Part shown: positions 43,680 to 56,474 of the stretch, in pieces
Numbering within the stretch: position 1 is the stretch's first letter
How the letters are laid out: the number at the start of each line of letters is the position of its first letter
NCBI GenBank assembly: GCA_012845835.1
Contig: JABAKD010000028.1
Span: 8,621,632-8,685,631, forward strand
Direction of reading: 5' to 3'
Length of the DNA: 64,000 nucleotides
Source: Undaria pinnatifida
Taxonomy: Eukaryota; Sar; Phaeophyceae; Laminariales; Alariaceae
Notes under the pieces: generated by a model
Database searches by the model: none
What the model saw: the letters and a program-made list of their open reading frames with translations, nothing else
What the model was told of the DNA's origin: nothing
Position numbers and translations under genes: made by a program

Positions 43680-44650
43680 CTAAAGATATCACTCTCCATG
43701 CTCGTACGTACATATGTTGGCGGCCCTTTTCTTATTTGCGAGACCCGCATATTGTGTGTACGTAGTGTTCGGTGTTTTCTTTTCTTAATGGTATTTTCCG
43801 ACTTTTTTTTTAGAACTGTTTTTCCCCGTTTTTCTGTAAATATCTTCTGATATTTTTCAACATTTTTTTCATCATTTATTTTTGTTTTTGTTTTTTACAT
43901 CACACAGATTTGACTCGTACGTGCATATGTTGGCGGCCCTTTTCTTATTTATTTACGAGACCCGCATATTGTGTGTACGTAGTGTTCAGCGTTTTCTTTT
44001 CTTAATAATGTTATTTTCCGACTTTGTGTTTAGAACTGTTTTTTCCCGTTGTTCTGTAAACATTTTTTTGATATTTTCCACTACTACTTGTTTTTATCAT
44101 TTTTGTTTTTGTTTTTTTCATAACATAGATTTGATTTTCCTTTCATTAGATGAAGGATGTCATTCTCCATGCTCGTACGTACATGACATATGTGTTGGCG
44201 GCTCTTTTCTTAATTACGGGATCCGCACATTGTGTGTATACGTACAGTAGTAGTGTTCGGTGTGTTTTTTTTCCGACCTTCAGCACTGTTTTCTTCCTGT
44301 TTTTCTGTATATTTATTTTTATACTTTTCACCATATTTTCATAATGTTTTTTGTTTTGTTTTTTGCATCACACAGGTTTGATTATCATTTCCTTAGACTA
44401 AGGATATCACTCTCCATGCTCGTACGTATATATGTTGGCGACTCTTTTCTTAATTACGGGACCCGCATATTGTGATACGTAGCGTTCGGCGTTTTTCTTT
44501 TTTCTTTTTGTTATTTTCCGACCTTTTTTTTCAGCACTGATTTTTTTTTTCCTGTTTTTCTATATTTTTTCTCATATTTTTCACTACTTTTTCATACGTG
44601 TTTTGTTTTGTTTTTTACATCACATAATTTTGATTTTCATTTCATTTTCT
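43680..44650. repeat. T-rich tandem repeat, four units of about 215-255 bp
   Basis: Units start near 43,700, 43,916, 44,170 and 44,417 with CTCGTACGTACATATGTTGG or close variants. Each continues through a stretch including GACCCGCATATTGTG and ends in a T-rich tail containing TTTGTTTTG and CATCACACA. Confidence 0.85.
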
Positions 44651-45950
44651 TTCAAATTATGCGATTTGTTTTTTTCTTTGGCATCGCGTTCAACCTCCGT
44701 GAACCATTTTAACAAAATGCAAAAGTTATACAGCGTTAAATCCAAGTACTTCCCCCCCTTAATCATTGATACGCTTCTAAACGGGCTGATCCTGGCATGG
44801 AAACGCCTTCCATTCCAATCAAAAGAAGCAAATAAGCACGCTTACGTTAAAAAATATTACAAACGTGGTTTAGCACGGCTACTTGATTAAACAGTAAATA
44901 AGTATGCCTAACTACGCAACTTTTTCGCCAAATAAGCAATAATCGAAGCATCTCCTTTTTTGAGTCGCTTACCAGCACTGCTCGGGAGAGCTCAACCGAG
45001 TGCGTGGGGTTACGCCGCACTATGAAACCGTGAAAAACAATCCTATATTTTGATAACTTGAACGTATTGCTACTCTCTCATGCCAGGTATATAGCAGTTG
45101 AGAAATTTTATCATCAGATGACCATGACTTTGTCCCCCACAGCGAAGGCTACTGACTACTACATACTGCAGAACTGTTCCGTGGCAACGTATCGTACTGA
45201 TATCACTCTTCTAGCTATCGTTAATACCACCCCGCGATGGATGCTACGTTGAATCAAGTAAGTATGCAACTACCACCTTCGAATTACCCAACAAGTATTT
45301 TAAAGTTTGATAAAGTGCACACCTGCTTGGCACTTACTACAAGTGTCGTTGTCAACCTATTCCAATTTGTCCTTCAGAATGTCCTGACTTTCGCTACTTG
45401 GTCAGTGTACTTGATTTACTACTTGGCTGTGTATTCACGAAGTGGAATCAATTGCAATTTCGCAACAAAGATTAATCTATATTTTCCCGCGCCGAAACAA
45501 TGTCAGCTGCTCCTCCTGTGCTTCGCTTTCGACGAAGGAGCAATTCTTCTAAAAGTAACACAACAATTCGCGCACAACCTGCACACGCGAAGTCATACGG
45601 CCGTTGTTAAGGGTTCGACACATGGCAGTTTACCAACTAACTGGATACTATCATGCTAATAACCTTAAAACACGCGCAGGTATCATGTACCTTTAAACCG
45701 CACAGACGTACTTGGTAGTGGTTTGACCCGTGCAGGGGGGGTTCCCTCCTCACGAAGACATGTGGGTGGTACCCTGGACCGCCATGGGGCAGGGAGAAGC
45801 AGCAGACCAGGCCCCGGGTATCATATATTTATAAAACCATCACTTTTATTCTTTAGATCAACTCGCAAGAGGTTTTGCCCTCGGCGACCTTCTAAGCAAG
45901 CCTTGGTCACGAGTGACTTCAGTTCTCCCCCCGGGTGCTTGCCTTCGTTT
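44651..45950. other. Non-coding stretch
   Basis: No supported gene; frames at 44,603-44,890 and 45,237-45,659 have no recognisable domain or partner. Confidence 0.4.
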
Positions 45951-45989
45951 CCATCGCGCGTAGGGTTCAGCATATATATCCGCTTTTCA

Positions 45990-46145
45990 GCCTTTTATGC
46001 TGGTCGAGTTGCATCGAATTTTGCCAAGTCACGCTCTCGCGCTTTAGACCTGTCGATTGTAAGAAAGAGTACCTTGTGAGACTCGAACCTACGGCCTCGA
46101 CCTTAATAGATACGTGGCTTACTACTGGACCACTGGGGACGCTGA
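45990..46145 (-). repeat. tRNA-derived SINE, member 1
   Basis: On the minus strand a pol III A box (TGGTCCAGTAG at 46,132-46,122) and B box (GGTTCGAGTCTC, near 46,089-46,078) have tRNA-like spacing. They are followed by a body sharing GAGCGTGACTTGGC and ATTCGATG with the SINE at 50,665. It does not fold as a complete tRNA gene in my reading. Confidence 0.65.
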
Positions 46146-46269
46146 CCACGTACTGTAGTATCCAGTTCACGGCGTGCGAGAGACCATGGCTACGGTTGGG
46201 GAGGTACCCCCATTTCACTGGTGGGTTCCCATCCCTCGCACAAGTGACTCGGTAACCCACGGACCAAAA

Positions 46270-48500
46270 TACGCGGGGTGAAGTTTGGTAGCAGCATAGC
46301 TTATAATTCCATGGCGGATTCATATTGAGAAAAATCAAAGCAGCACGAAAGCTTACGACCGCAAAAATAACGAAGGAGTCACCTAAACACCCGAGCCAAA
46401 GGGTCTCATCCACTTGTGCGTCAAACTTCGCTGGGACCCAAAGCATCCCACATATATATATAATAAACTCCCCACACAACCATGATGCGCCGTCTATCAA
46501 CCTTCGTAGCCCTCATACAAAATACTTATACTGTATGTAGGCATGGGATTACTCCTTGAACTGCAATAATTAATGCAATATATTACCTACGTATGTATGC
46601 CAGTCAGCATGGGCATGTGACATTCATCACTATTCGTATCGTAGCGCATACCAAACGAAAATGTGTGGAATGTTTGTGGCTGTATTGGCGCTTCCTTTAT
46701 GGCTGTGCGGCCTGCCACAATGCCATAGGGGAAGAGAACAAGGCCTTCAAAGTATTCAGCCGCGCCATTCATCATTGAGTCCACACACAAGCTGTATAAC
46801 TATAGCACAGGCATCAGTCGCATCGTATTTTTATCGACTGCCCCGGCGGGTGAGCCATTCACCTAATGCTGTACGGGGGGACAAGAACAACAATCCCTCG
46901 TCACACCCTCCGAGGATCTCCGTAGACCAGAAACAAGCCTTCTCTGGATGTCACGAACGGTGCATACTCAATAATTCTCAATTGCGGAATGAAAAACGTG
47001 AAACCGTACTCTAGTGACCTTATTGGTCAATTGTTCAAGAAATAGAAGTTTACTTTTTAACAGGTATCTTCCTTCCTCCAGCAGGTTTCCTCAGCACGTC
47101 TCTGGCCTCGGAGAGCTCCCACGTGGCCAACAGCCATTTTCCATTATTTTTAGTCGAGCTTATTCCCTTTTCTTCTAGAAGAGCCTTGCTCAAGCACCTT
47201 TATTTTAATATCGTGACTTCGGTTTCCTTTCCTTTCACTTTTTGTCTTTCATCGTTTGTGGCTGTTGTTTTTTGTTTTTTCCGATCATCTTGCTTAGTGC
47301 TGACTGTTTCTAAATTTCGTTTCAAGTTTTTAGTTGCTGTAGGCCTTTGTGAACACGAAAACTCACCAGGCACATTCGTGATGCACTCACACTCTCAGCC
47401 CCCAGCGCCAGCGTATATACGTTGTCGTCCAGCATCTACTGCAAGCACAGCACAGCACCGTCAGCCCTGCATAAAGAAGCCAAGCACGTACACGCATGGT
47501 GATCAGAGCGCGACAACGCAAGCAGGCAGACAAAACTGGCGAGAACCAGCATGTCCTTGAGCGTCTACCGCTCGCTGAATGTTGTCAAAACGAAGAACTC
47601 TCAATCAGCCCCCGGATTAAATAGCAATTCGACAACCACCTTTACAACGAGCGGGTGCTAAAAGCTTCTTCACCAGGAGGAGCTGGTGATGCGCGAAGGA
47701 TTTATCTTTCTTTCAACTCTCAACAAGACACAAGAAGATTATCCACACAGCTCAAAGCTCTGCTCGGGACTTGTGGAGCGGAGGAGAGTTGCACAAGCTT
47801 GGATTTCCTTGAATAAACTGTGTGTATAATTTATACAGTCTTCTCTCGAGTCTTCATAAAATTCAGGCTCGGGTACAGCTCATGCCCATAACACAAATCC
47901 CGACATGCCGATATCCCTATGCAATGATACTCGTCGAGGCTCTGTTTCTGTGATAGGAGCTGCAGAAGTGGCACCGAAACGTCTGTGAAGATAACCAAGG
48001 TTGGAGAAGAAAAATAGAAGATGGTTTGGAAAGAGGCGCTTGCGGCCTAAATGTGAAAACCAAAGAAGGACACAGAAACAGGGAAGAAGGAAAAGGAGAA
48101 AGGAGAAAAAAGAAGAGACAAGGAGTGATGGAGGTGGGACCGACCGTCACCTGCTTGTTACAGAGCAATCTCGATGCTACGGGAAGATGTACTCTACGGT
48201 TTGTCGTGCTGGCTAACAGTCCTTCCTGTAGCAAAATTCCTTGTAATATTCCGTACGACGTTCCCCGATACGTATAACGGTAAGCTAGTTACAACTTAAA
48301 CACACAATAGACCGGCGCATGGTAACAACCCGGGTTTCCCCGCATGTTGTTTTGTACGCATCCAGAGTACGATCCTTAGTGTACTCAGAGTAGTGAGCAC
48401 GAATCACCCAGATACGAGTGGACTGCAGGGTCCATATTCCAAACGCCCCCTTGACGAGAACTCAGTAGCTAGAGGAACCTGATGCTCAAAATAATAAATA
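46270..48500. other. Non-coding stretch
   Basis: No supported gene. The frame at 47,123-47,560 and the purine-rich frames at 48,001-48,277 have no recognised content or splice partners. Confidence 0.4.
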
Positions 48501-48504
48501 AGCT

Positions 48505-48645
48505 GGCAGGACACATCCAGACCTGTTTATGAACAGCAGCAATATGGACGTAACCATATCGCTCAGATAATCAAAATACGAATGGAACAACACGTTCAGA
48601 CCTGTGTATGGACAGCAGCAATATGGACGTAATCATGTAACAAAC
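48505..48645. repeat. Tandem duplication of about 75 bp
   Basis: Two units share CAGACCTGT, ACAGCAGCAATATGGACGTA and ATCAT (about 48,520 and 48,597). Confidence 0.8.
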
Positions 48646-48649
48646 TACG

Positions 48650-50640
48650 CGTGGTGCAACTACAAGCGAGAGATACTAGTAAACAGGCGCAAACCAATCT
48701 GCTGGGTTTTCAACACGCCCCCTAAATTGATGTTTAGAGCTACATGAAACCTAATCTATAGTTGTGGACGGTCGTCCACTACAGCGAAATGCGGTACTAT
48801 TCAGTTTTATGTGTGTACGTACGTACTGGAATTAAAGTCTACGAACACAAATAGCACGGCCATGAACTGTCGTAGACTATCTTAGGTGTAGTCGTATCAC
48901 AAAAGCTATACTCATCATGCTGTTTTGATGATCACCACGTTCACCTAGACAAAAAAAGAGTAAAGCATTACCTGCTGTACATTTACTGCGCCCCCTCACT
49001 TGAAACCTAGTAAAAATAAGAAATGGAAAAATCGAACAGAAATTATCGAGGTGTACATGTATCCAGCACTATAATGTAATGTACATGTACCACACTCAGC
49101 TTTGTGGCAATTTATATACGGAGTATAATATAATAACTCGAAGATATAGCTGCTCCGAAGCCAAAGAACGAACTACAACAAATAACGGAGTCGAATCTAG
49201 TACGCAGAAGGTGCGCTATGTTCTGCATGAGCTTGTATTTATGGGTACTCGTACAATATTTCGCGATGAGACTGCAAAGCCGAAGCACTAAACTAAGACA
49301 AAAATACCGAACGCAAGTGGAGTACAGCAAAAAATGCGTTCCATTCTAGCTTTTTATGAGCTCGTTGTATGATAGCAGACCATACGTATGATATTATACA
49401 GCAGTAGCACAGTAATGCAGTATTAGTCACAACATAGCTAAATCAACAGAGAATATGCTAAGAAACTCTCCTCTAACAAACCGTAAAAAACACAGTAAAC
49501 TAGCTCGTGTTGTTGAAGGGTGTTTTACTACGTAGTGAGTTGCGTTGTTGTTGATGTTGCTGTTGCTGCTGTTGTTGCTGAATATAGTCGTGTTTTTATC
49601 TGTTGTTGGGTAGAGGAATACCTCTGTTAGATGTTGATGATGCTGCTGTAGATGCGAGTGATGGACATGAAGCTTGTGCGAATGACGATGGCATTGTTCG
49701 ATGCGGACCCGATATGGAGCGTTGTAATCCCGCCCTCTTGCGGTCGTCTCGCTTGGGTATCGCTCGTAGAGGACTGTTTACCGGCTTGTTGTTGTCGTTG
49801 CTGGTGGTTGCTGTGCCAGCGAGCTGACGTTGCAGATGCTGGCGATGATCAATGCGAAAGGTGACGTTGACCCGATGAAGAGTGATGCTACCCTGTGCTC
49901 TCTTTGTTCGCGCTTTGGTACTGATGGTAGAAAGTAGCTTCTCGGCTGATTTTGTGGTGCGCCGCGCTCGTCGCTGGTAATGCGGTGAGCAATCTTTTGA
50001 TAGTGGCGAATATGAAAAGAAAAGCGAAAAAAAATAATTTCATGTTCCCAGCGTTTATGCCCGGGGCTGCGTGTCCTGAAACACGACACCTTTGTCTGGA
50101 CATCAAATCATTCATCATCCTTTCATTTTTTTACGTTTACACACCAGACTCAACTACGACTTATTCTGTCGCGCCCGGGTGTTCTGCCAGGACTCACGGT
50201 CGCTGGCTAGTGAAAAACCCGGGGAAGGGCTCGGCTAGCAACCGACAGCGCCAGACGAGTTTATATCTTTTATAATACCTCTGTACTGCGCCATCCCGGG
50301 ATAGTGCGGATATCGTCCTCTGTCAAGGCACCGCATTGTTGAGGAACCACGACTGTGCTGTGACTGCTGTGACCACAAAATTAATTGGTAACTCGACGAC
50401 GAGGCTTCAAGAGCACGCTGTGTTTGGCAATAACCACACTTATTTATTTGCGATGTGTACAGCTGTCTTGTAGTCTGTGGCCACAGACAGAGCGTGTGTC
50501 TCTATAAGGGGGCATCGGCACGGACACTGGTTTGGGTGTAGATGGGTGGGCAGATCAGTACTAATGTGAAGAACATCCACACAATCTATCGGCGTTCCAG
50601 TGATTTTTGTCGTTGGAGAAAAAACACCGGATATAATGTG
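48650..50640. other. Non-coding stretch
   Basis: No supported gene. It holds a TTGTTG / GCTGTT microsatellite at about 49,545-49,590. Short frames around 49,600-49,860 lack support. Confidence 0.4.
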
Positions 50641-50659
50641 AAGACGGCACACAAACACG

Positions 50660-50830
50660 AAGTATCGGGTGGTTCAGTAGTAAGCCGGGTAACGATTGAG
50701 GTCGATGTTGTGGGTTGGAATCCCGTGACGGACATAATTCTAGTTTTGCTGAATGAACCTGACCGACTGTGCGCGAACGTGAGTTGGCGAGATTCGATGA
50801 ATTTTGTGGGAATCCTGACTCGTGTGCGTG
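50660..50830 (+). repeat. tRNA-derived SINE, member 2
   Basis: A box TGGTTCAGTAG (50,670-50,680) and B box GGTTGGAATCC (50,713-50,723), then a body with GAACGTGAGTTGGC and ATTCGATG shared with the SINE at 46.0 kb. The tail is undefined. Confidence 0.65.
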
Positions 50831-50974
50831 ATGAAAATGAAGGCACGTACGAAGGAATGAGGAGGAGTGACGCCTACGACCAGGTCTTGTCCAGAAGGTC
50901 GCTGACTCGTCATGTAAAACCTCATAGAAGATGAGAACTAAAAAAGGTGACCAAGCAAAAACAAAGAAACGAAA

Positions 50975-51075
50975 TCACCGGTGGAGTAGGGGTGAACCTC
51001 GTTCCTACTAAAGTCGGTGCCGTGGGTTCAACCCCCCCCGAGTGTATCCGTATTATATACCAGGTAATGCAGGAA
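50975..51075 (+). repeat. tRNA-like SINE head, member 3
   Basis: GGTGGAGTAGGGGT (A-box-like) and GGGTTCAACCCC (B box, at about 51,024) are spaced like the other two members. The body similarity is weaker, so this could be a separate family. Confidence 0.5.
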
Positions 51076-51369
51076 ACACGTCGATTTGTATATCTGTTTG
51101 TTGTCGTGGTCTCGTCGCTCAGAGAGTTTCAGCCCCGCCTGGCCTTATTATGGGTAGGGGGGGCCGGGTGGTACCGCCAGCGTGACACTTGGTCTCGTGC
51201 CGCGGCGAGCAGTGGCCGTGGCGTGATGAGCATTCCCGACAATCCCGAGACAATCCTGAGAGCCATCATTCCAGCCTTGCTGCTGAAGTCCACTTATTTA
51301 TTACGATTCTCGCCGCTGTTTGGCCTATGAAATCCCTGCCGGATGCAGCCGGTTCTTTTCTAGAGGTTT

Positions 51370-53560
51370 AGTACTAAACAGGAATATTCCAGAGAAACAG
51401 CCATCGAGGGTCAACCGCAAGCGGGGAAGATATGATCCCGTCCCCGAATCAGCAATTCCCCCATATATCAACAACTCCCATGAAAGGGAAGAAAACAGCG
51501 GTCTGGGTGTGGAAACCCCGACCCATAGGCTGATCGCTGATACACCGAGGCACGTGGAGTCAGCCGCGCCCAGGGAAGGTAGAATGACATCCCCGCATCA
51601 GAAATCACTTGTCAAATCTACAACTCCTACAACTCAGGGACGATAAAGGTACTCACCCGGGTCGATACCGCCCCGTGCGGTGTGGAAATCTCAACTTCAT
51701 TGGCTGATTGCTGATTGTCTGGGGCTATATAGAGACAGCACGCTGCGAGACTTGCTCCTCGGGACAACGTCGAGCTCCTCCCGCACCCGGGGAGGATGAG
51801 GTCCCATCCCCGGGTCATAAATACCTCCGTGTATTTACAATTACAACAACCCGAGGACGAAAACGATTATCTCCCGGATCTATACCGCCCCGTACGGTGT
51901 GGAACCCCACCCCTAATACGCTGATTCCAGACTGGCTGGTCCATCACGCTGTGAGAGTTTCCCCTCGGAGCAACATCGAGGTCCCTCCTCCCACGTGATA
52001 GACAAACTCCCACGCCCGGATCAGAAATATTTCAAGGCGTCTTCCACTTCAACAACCAGGGCACTATAGCGATGATTCCTCGGCTCGATGCTGCCCCGCA
52101 CGATGTGGTAACATTTCCGGCGTCTGTTGATTGCTGATTGGCTGGGGCTCAAAGAGCCAGCACTCTGCGAGAGTTACCCCTCGGGACAAAGTCGAGGTCC
52201 CTCCGCACCCGAGGAAGACAATTTCCCACCCCTGGATAAAAAATCTCTCCGTATACCTACAATTTCAACAACCCGGGAGGAAAAACGAGTATTCCCCTCA
52301 TCTATACCACCTCGTACGATGTGGAAACCCCTCCTCAATCCGCTGATTGCTGACTGGCTGCGGTTCACAGAACCAGTGTGCTGCGAGAGTTTCCCCTCGG
52401 AACAACGTCGAGGTCCATCCACACACGAGACGTATAATCTCATATACGGATCAGAAAACCCTTCATACATCTACAACTCCAACGACCCGGGGACAAAAAC
52501 GGTGATGCTCCGGGTTGATGCCGTCCCGCACGCTGTAGAAACCTTACCTCCCATCCGCTGATTGCTGATTGGCTGGGGCTCATGGAGTCAGCGAACTGTG
52601 ATCTTTGCCTCTCGGGCCAACGTCGAGGTCCGTCCTCACCGGCGAGGATGAGATCCCATCCCTGGATCAGGAACTCTTCCATGCATCTATAACTCCAACA
52701 ATCCGGGGACGAAAACGGTGATCCCTCGGTTCGATACCGCCCCGCATTGTGTGGAAACCCCACCCCTATTGGCAGATCGTTGATTGACTGAGGCTGGAGG
52801 GGCCATTGCGCGGGGAGAGTTAACGCTTGGACTGACGTCAAGGTCCCGCCGTACCCGGGGGGGATAGAATCCCATCTCCTGACCATAAACCCTTCCATAG
52901 ATCCCAACAATCCGGGGACGCAACAACCCGAGGACGGAAATGATTATCACTCGAATCATGCCTCCCAAAACGGTGTGGAAACCCCACCGCCATCCGCCGA
53001 TTGCTGATAGTTAGTTGGCTGGGGTTCATAGAGCCAGTGCGCGGGCGGAGTTGCCCCTTTGGACATTGTCCAGGTCCTACCGCACCCCGGTAGGATAAAT
53101 CCCATCCCCGGATAAGGATTTCCTCCATAAATCTACAGCTCCAACAACCTAGGAACGAACTCGTTTTTCCGCCGGGTCGAGGCCGCCTCGCATGATGTGG
53201 AAACCCCGCCGTCATGCATTGAATACCAACTGGCTGGGGCTCATGAGGCCAGTAGGCTGCGAGAATTTCCCCTAGGAACAACGTCGAGGTTGCACCGCAC
53301 CCGGGGATGATCACGTGTCATCCCCAGATTAGAAAAAAGTATATAAGTGAACATTTCCAACAACCCCCGGACAAATACGAGCGGTCGGTGTATCACGCAG
53401 CTTGCAAAGATGAGTATCGATTCTAAACTTATTGAACTCACAGATGAGGTATTTAGAATGACCTCATAAAATGCGTTGATGCCCCGGGTCGATACCGCCC
53501 CGCACAGTGTGGAAACCACACCCTCATCGGCTGATTGGTGATTGGCCGGCGTGTGAACGA
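51370..53560. repeat. Satellite array, about ten units of 210-225 bp
   Basis: Units begin near 51,658, 51,872, 52,081, 52,297, 52,510, 52,724, 52,949, 53,170 and 53,482 with variants of CGGGTCGATACCGCCCCG. Each contains a GCTGATTGCTGATTGGCTGG-type segment with inverted CCAAT boxes, and a CAACGTCGAGGTCC segment. Earlier, more diverged units reach back to about 51,370. The last unit also stands alone at 355-477. Frames across the array are not genes. Confidence 0.9.
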
Positions 53561-53639
53561 TACATGTGGACTGGAGACTGTGGGGTATTCCTAGCTCGCG
53601 GCTAATAAATAGCAGCGATACACAGATGTTATACTGCTG

Positions 53640-53830
53640 AAATAGTAGTAGTATAAGTTGTACTAGTAGTAGTGGTGGTGATAATGGTAGTGGTAGCAGC
53701 TGCAATAGTAGTTGTAATAGCGTTGATGGTGGTGGTGGTAGTAGTCCAAGTGGCAAAAGCCGGAGTATTAGTAATAGTAGCAGCAGGAGAAGTGGTAGCA
53801 GTACCAGTAGCTGGGGCAGCAGCAGTAGAA
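53640..53830. repeat. GTA-rich microsatellite, copy 2
   Basis: Counterpart of 930-1077, made of GTA, GTG and GCA triplets. Confidence 0.85.
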
Positions 53831-54424
53831 GAACCCTGCGCGAATAGCTCGCGTTCTGCAGCTTTATTAAATTGGAGTGCACCTGGGCATCGTACTGAAT
53901 AAATGCGGCACATTGGGGTGGCTATTGGCATATGGAGCGCGTCCAGTGTTCAAACAGTAGACGCTGCAGTCTGGCTATTGCATCGTGGTTGAACGCCGCC
54001 AACGCAACATCGAGTGGCCCAGATCAGGCAAGAAAATGTGAATCTGAGTGCATGAATCGCCATTGAAAATGCCAACCTGTTGAGTATTCTCCACCTATTC
54101 AATCAATCAGCAGCATTGATTTGCTTACTTACGAAGTGCTCCTGATATTCACAATAGTAATATTAACTAAACATATGAAGGCGCACCAGAGGTGCTACCT
54201 ACTGAAGTAGCGGTAGTGATGACGTTATCTTCTTCACTTAGAATAAACACAACCTTGCTCTCTCTTGGCGTATGCCGCCCACCAAATGGTGGCATGGCGG
54301 CGCGTTGTCATTATGCGCTTGCCCTAGTAGAGAATTACCACGCCACACCCCTCGGATCACTCACCGGTATTACGATCCACTGCGCCATTAATCGACACCT
54401 GGTACCTGATTGGTCTTTGGGCAG

Positions 54425-55513
54425 GGAGTCGTCCGACGAGGAGACAGAACTCGTCGAGGATTTGGAGAGCGACGACAATCCTCCCGTACGTCTCTTTGCT
54501 CCATTTCGGACGGAGTTTCTTAACGAAGAACCGGACACAACCAGGCCATCGTCACCCGATTGGGGCGGACCTGCTGGAGGCAGTGTCTCGCTACTCGCAG
54601 AGAACGACGCAAGTGTCACTTTGGGCCAGACGACAGAGAGGCAACTGCGTAGCCCCATTAATATCAGTGAGGGAACTGAGGCTGTCGACTGGGAGATAAC
54701 ATGCAGGGGTCCCCGTGCGTTCGGGTCAAACGGAAACACTATCCGCCACACGGCTGATCTAGCCGACACACGTGGTTGCTCGCGTGACGTCCCGCTGCCG
54801 ATCAACCACGAAGAAGGTATGATGGGTCAGGCGACTAAACGTCTACCCGGTTGCCCCGCAGAGGCTGGTGGCAAAATGAGGTCATCGACCTTGGGGTTTC
54901 CCGAAGGGTTGCTCATTATTTCAGATCGAAGTGCGACTGACTGTAGTCGCAGCACAGCTTGTCTAGTTAAACAGAATACCTACTCAGCACGCACGTACAC
55001 CACCCCTCACAGTCCCAGAGAGGGAGGTCAAAATACGCCCGGAAATTACTGTACTCGACATAATTCCACCGACAATAGTGTTAGTGAGAACAACGACTTT
55101 GCCGCGACGATGGTGGAGAAGCTGAGCAGCGAGAGGGCAACCAACACATGCAACGGGAAAAGGGTAGAGTCGCAGGTATCACAAAATGTACACGTTCGAT
55201 GTAGAGTTCCTTCACGTCTAGTCACTTGCATCGCTCCGACTCGAATCATGCGCCGCCGTGCAGGGCTCCTCAACATCACACACTATTCATTCTCCACAAC
55301 TACAAGGAGTTTGATGGTGTGGCAACCGGTGACACGCCAATCGTCATCCGAGCCATGTGTTTTGGTTGGAATATCTACAAAGACAGGACAACGCCATGAG
55401 CGCAGCCCAATTCTGGCCAGAACACCGTTGACCTGCTCCAGGACGAGGTTTCACTCCTACGCTTGGCGTTTGCTCTACGCGAGATTAGCACTTAAACGTG
55501 GACGGTCGGCAAG
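54425..55513 (+). CDS. Exon E1, copy 2 (phase 2 to 2), intact
   Basis: The acceptor is TTTGGGCAG and the frame is open for 363 codons to the donor GCAAG followed by GTGAGT. Unlike copy 1 there is no frame break. It encodes the acidic head (SSDEETELVEDLESDD), a middle with GQATKRLPG, and an Arg-rich tail. Being 2-to-2, it has the phases of a 2-to-1 plus a 1-to-2 exon fused, as if an intron had been lost. The frame is also open upstream of the acceptor to 54,192, so a start inside that stretch is possible. No domain recognised. Confidence 0.72.
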
Positions 55514-56474
55514 GTGAGTAGTCGAGAGATGTTCGGAGTTGTTGTGGGCTTCCATCAACGATGCAGTAAACTAAGACTATTCAAACTACGAGTAGGCCGT
55601 GCGCGCGCGGCTTTCTGATCTGCAGCGTGTGACCACTGACGACATTATTATATTACTTGGCTGTGCGTTGTACGTGGGCCTCGCGTCGTTCGCGCATCAA
55701 GCGGCATTCAAAAAAAGGTCTGACGCGATCCATCATAGCCTAGAACTTCAATAATAACGACATTATTCTGGGTCCATACGGTATCGCTTGCAATGCCGTT
55801 CGGTAAGTTGGGAGTTTGGCTCAACTCACCCGCGGTTGAAAGGTATGTATACTCAACGGTTTTTGCTTTTAAGGATTGCCATATCGTGCACAGTATTGGA
55901 TTACACCTCCCGCGAGTCCTCTTGCGCGCTATCAGGAGTAAACAGCGCCCCATCACCGACCGCTTGTACCATTTGCGGCGATTTATCTCCTCGCCGCCGT
56001 GTGAACCACTGTTTGTCGTTTATCAACCACAATATCGTTATGTAGGACTTGTAGCCAATCATTTACATGTGGTTTATGCCAGCTGCCTCCAGCGTGGTCC
56101 TACTGTGCACCGCTCAAGCGAAAACATATGTATTTTTCTGCTTCTATCTATGCTATGATATGTACCAAACGCTCAGAACCGAGTCCTTGAGTAAAATTGT
56201 AATCACTCAGCGTTATAGGACGATAGAAGTTGGGGATTTGAATTAACATGTGTTGTTCCGGGGACTAATAGAATTATTATCGCCAGCCCAGTCTATCGGA
56301 GGTCTACAGACCTCGCTACGAAGATTCAACATAGTGTCATGCCAAATATATTGATGTACAAGATTTCGTGTAAGATGATATTGATCAACCATTGTCTTGC
56401 TGTTCAATGCCGTGCAATTTACTTTCCATATTTCTGGGAATCATAAATTTCTCTCACCGACCCCATCGTTCTAG

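Noticed and set aside
46078-46150. A functional tRNA gene on the minus strand
   Set aside because: A and B boxes are present, but a full cloverleaf with paired acceptor stem is not convincing, and a related body follows the head at 50.7 kb. A SINE explains it better.
51370-53314. Several 100-160 residue frames in the 51-53 kb region
   Set aside because: They recur with the satellite period on both strands and are shadows of the repeat.
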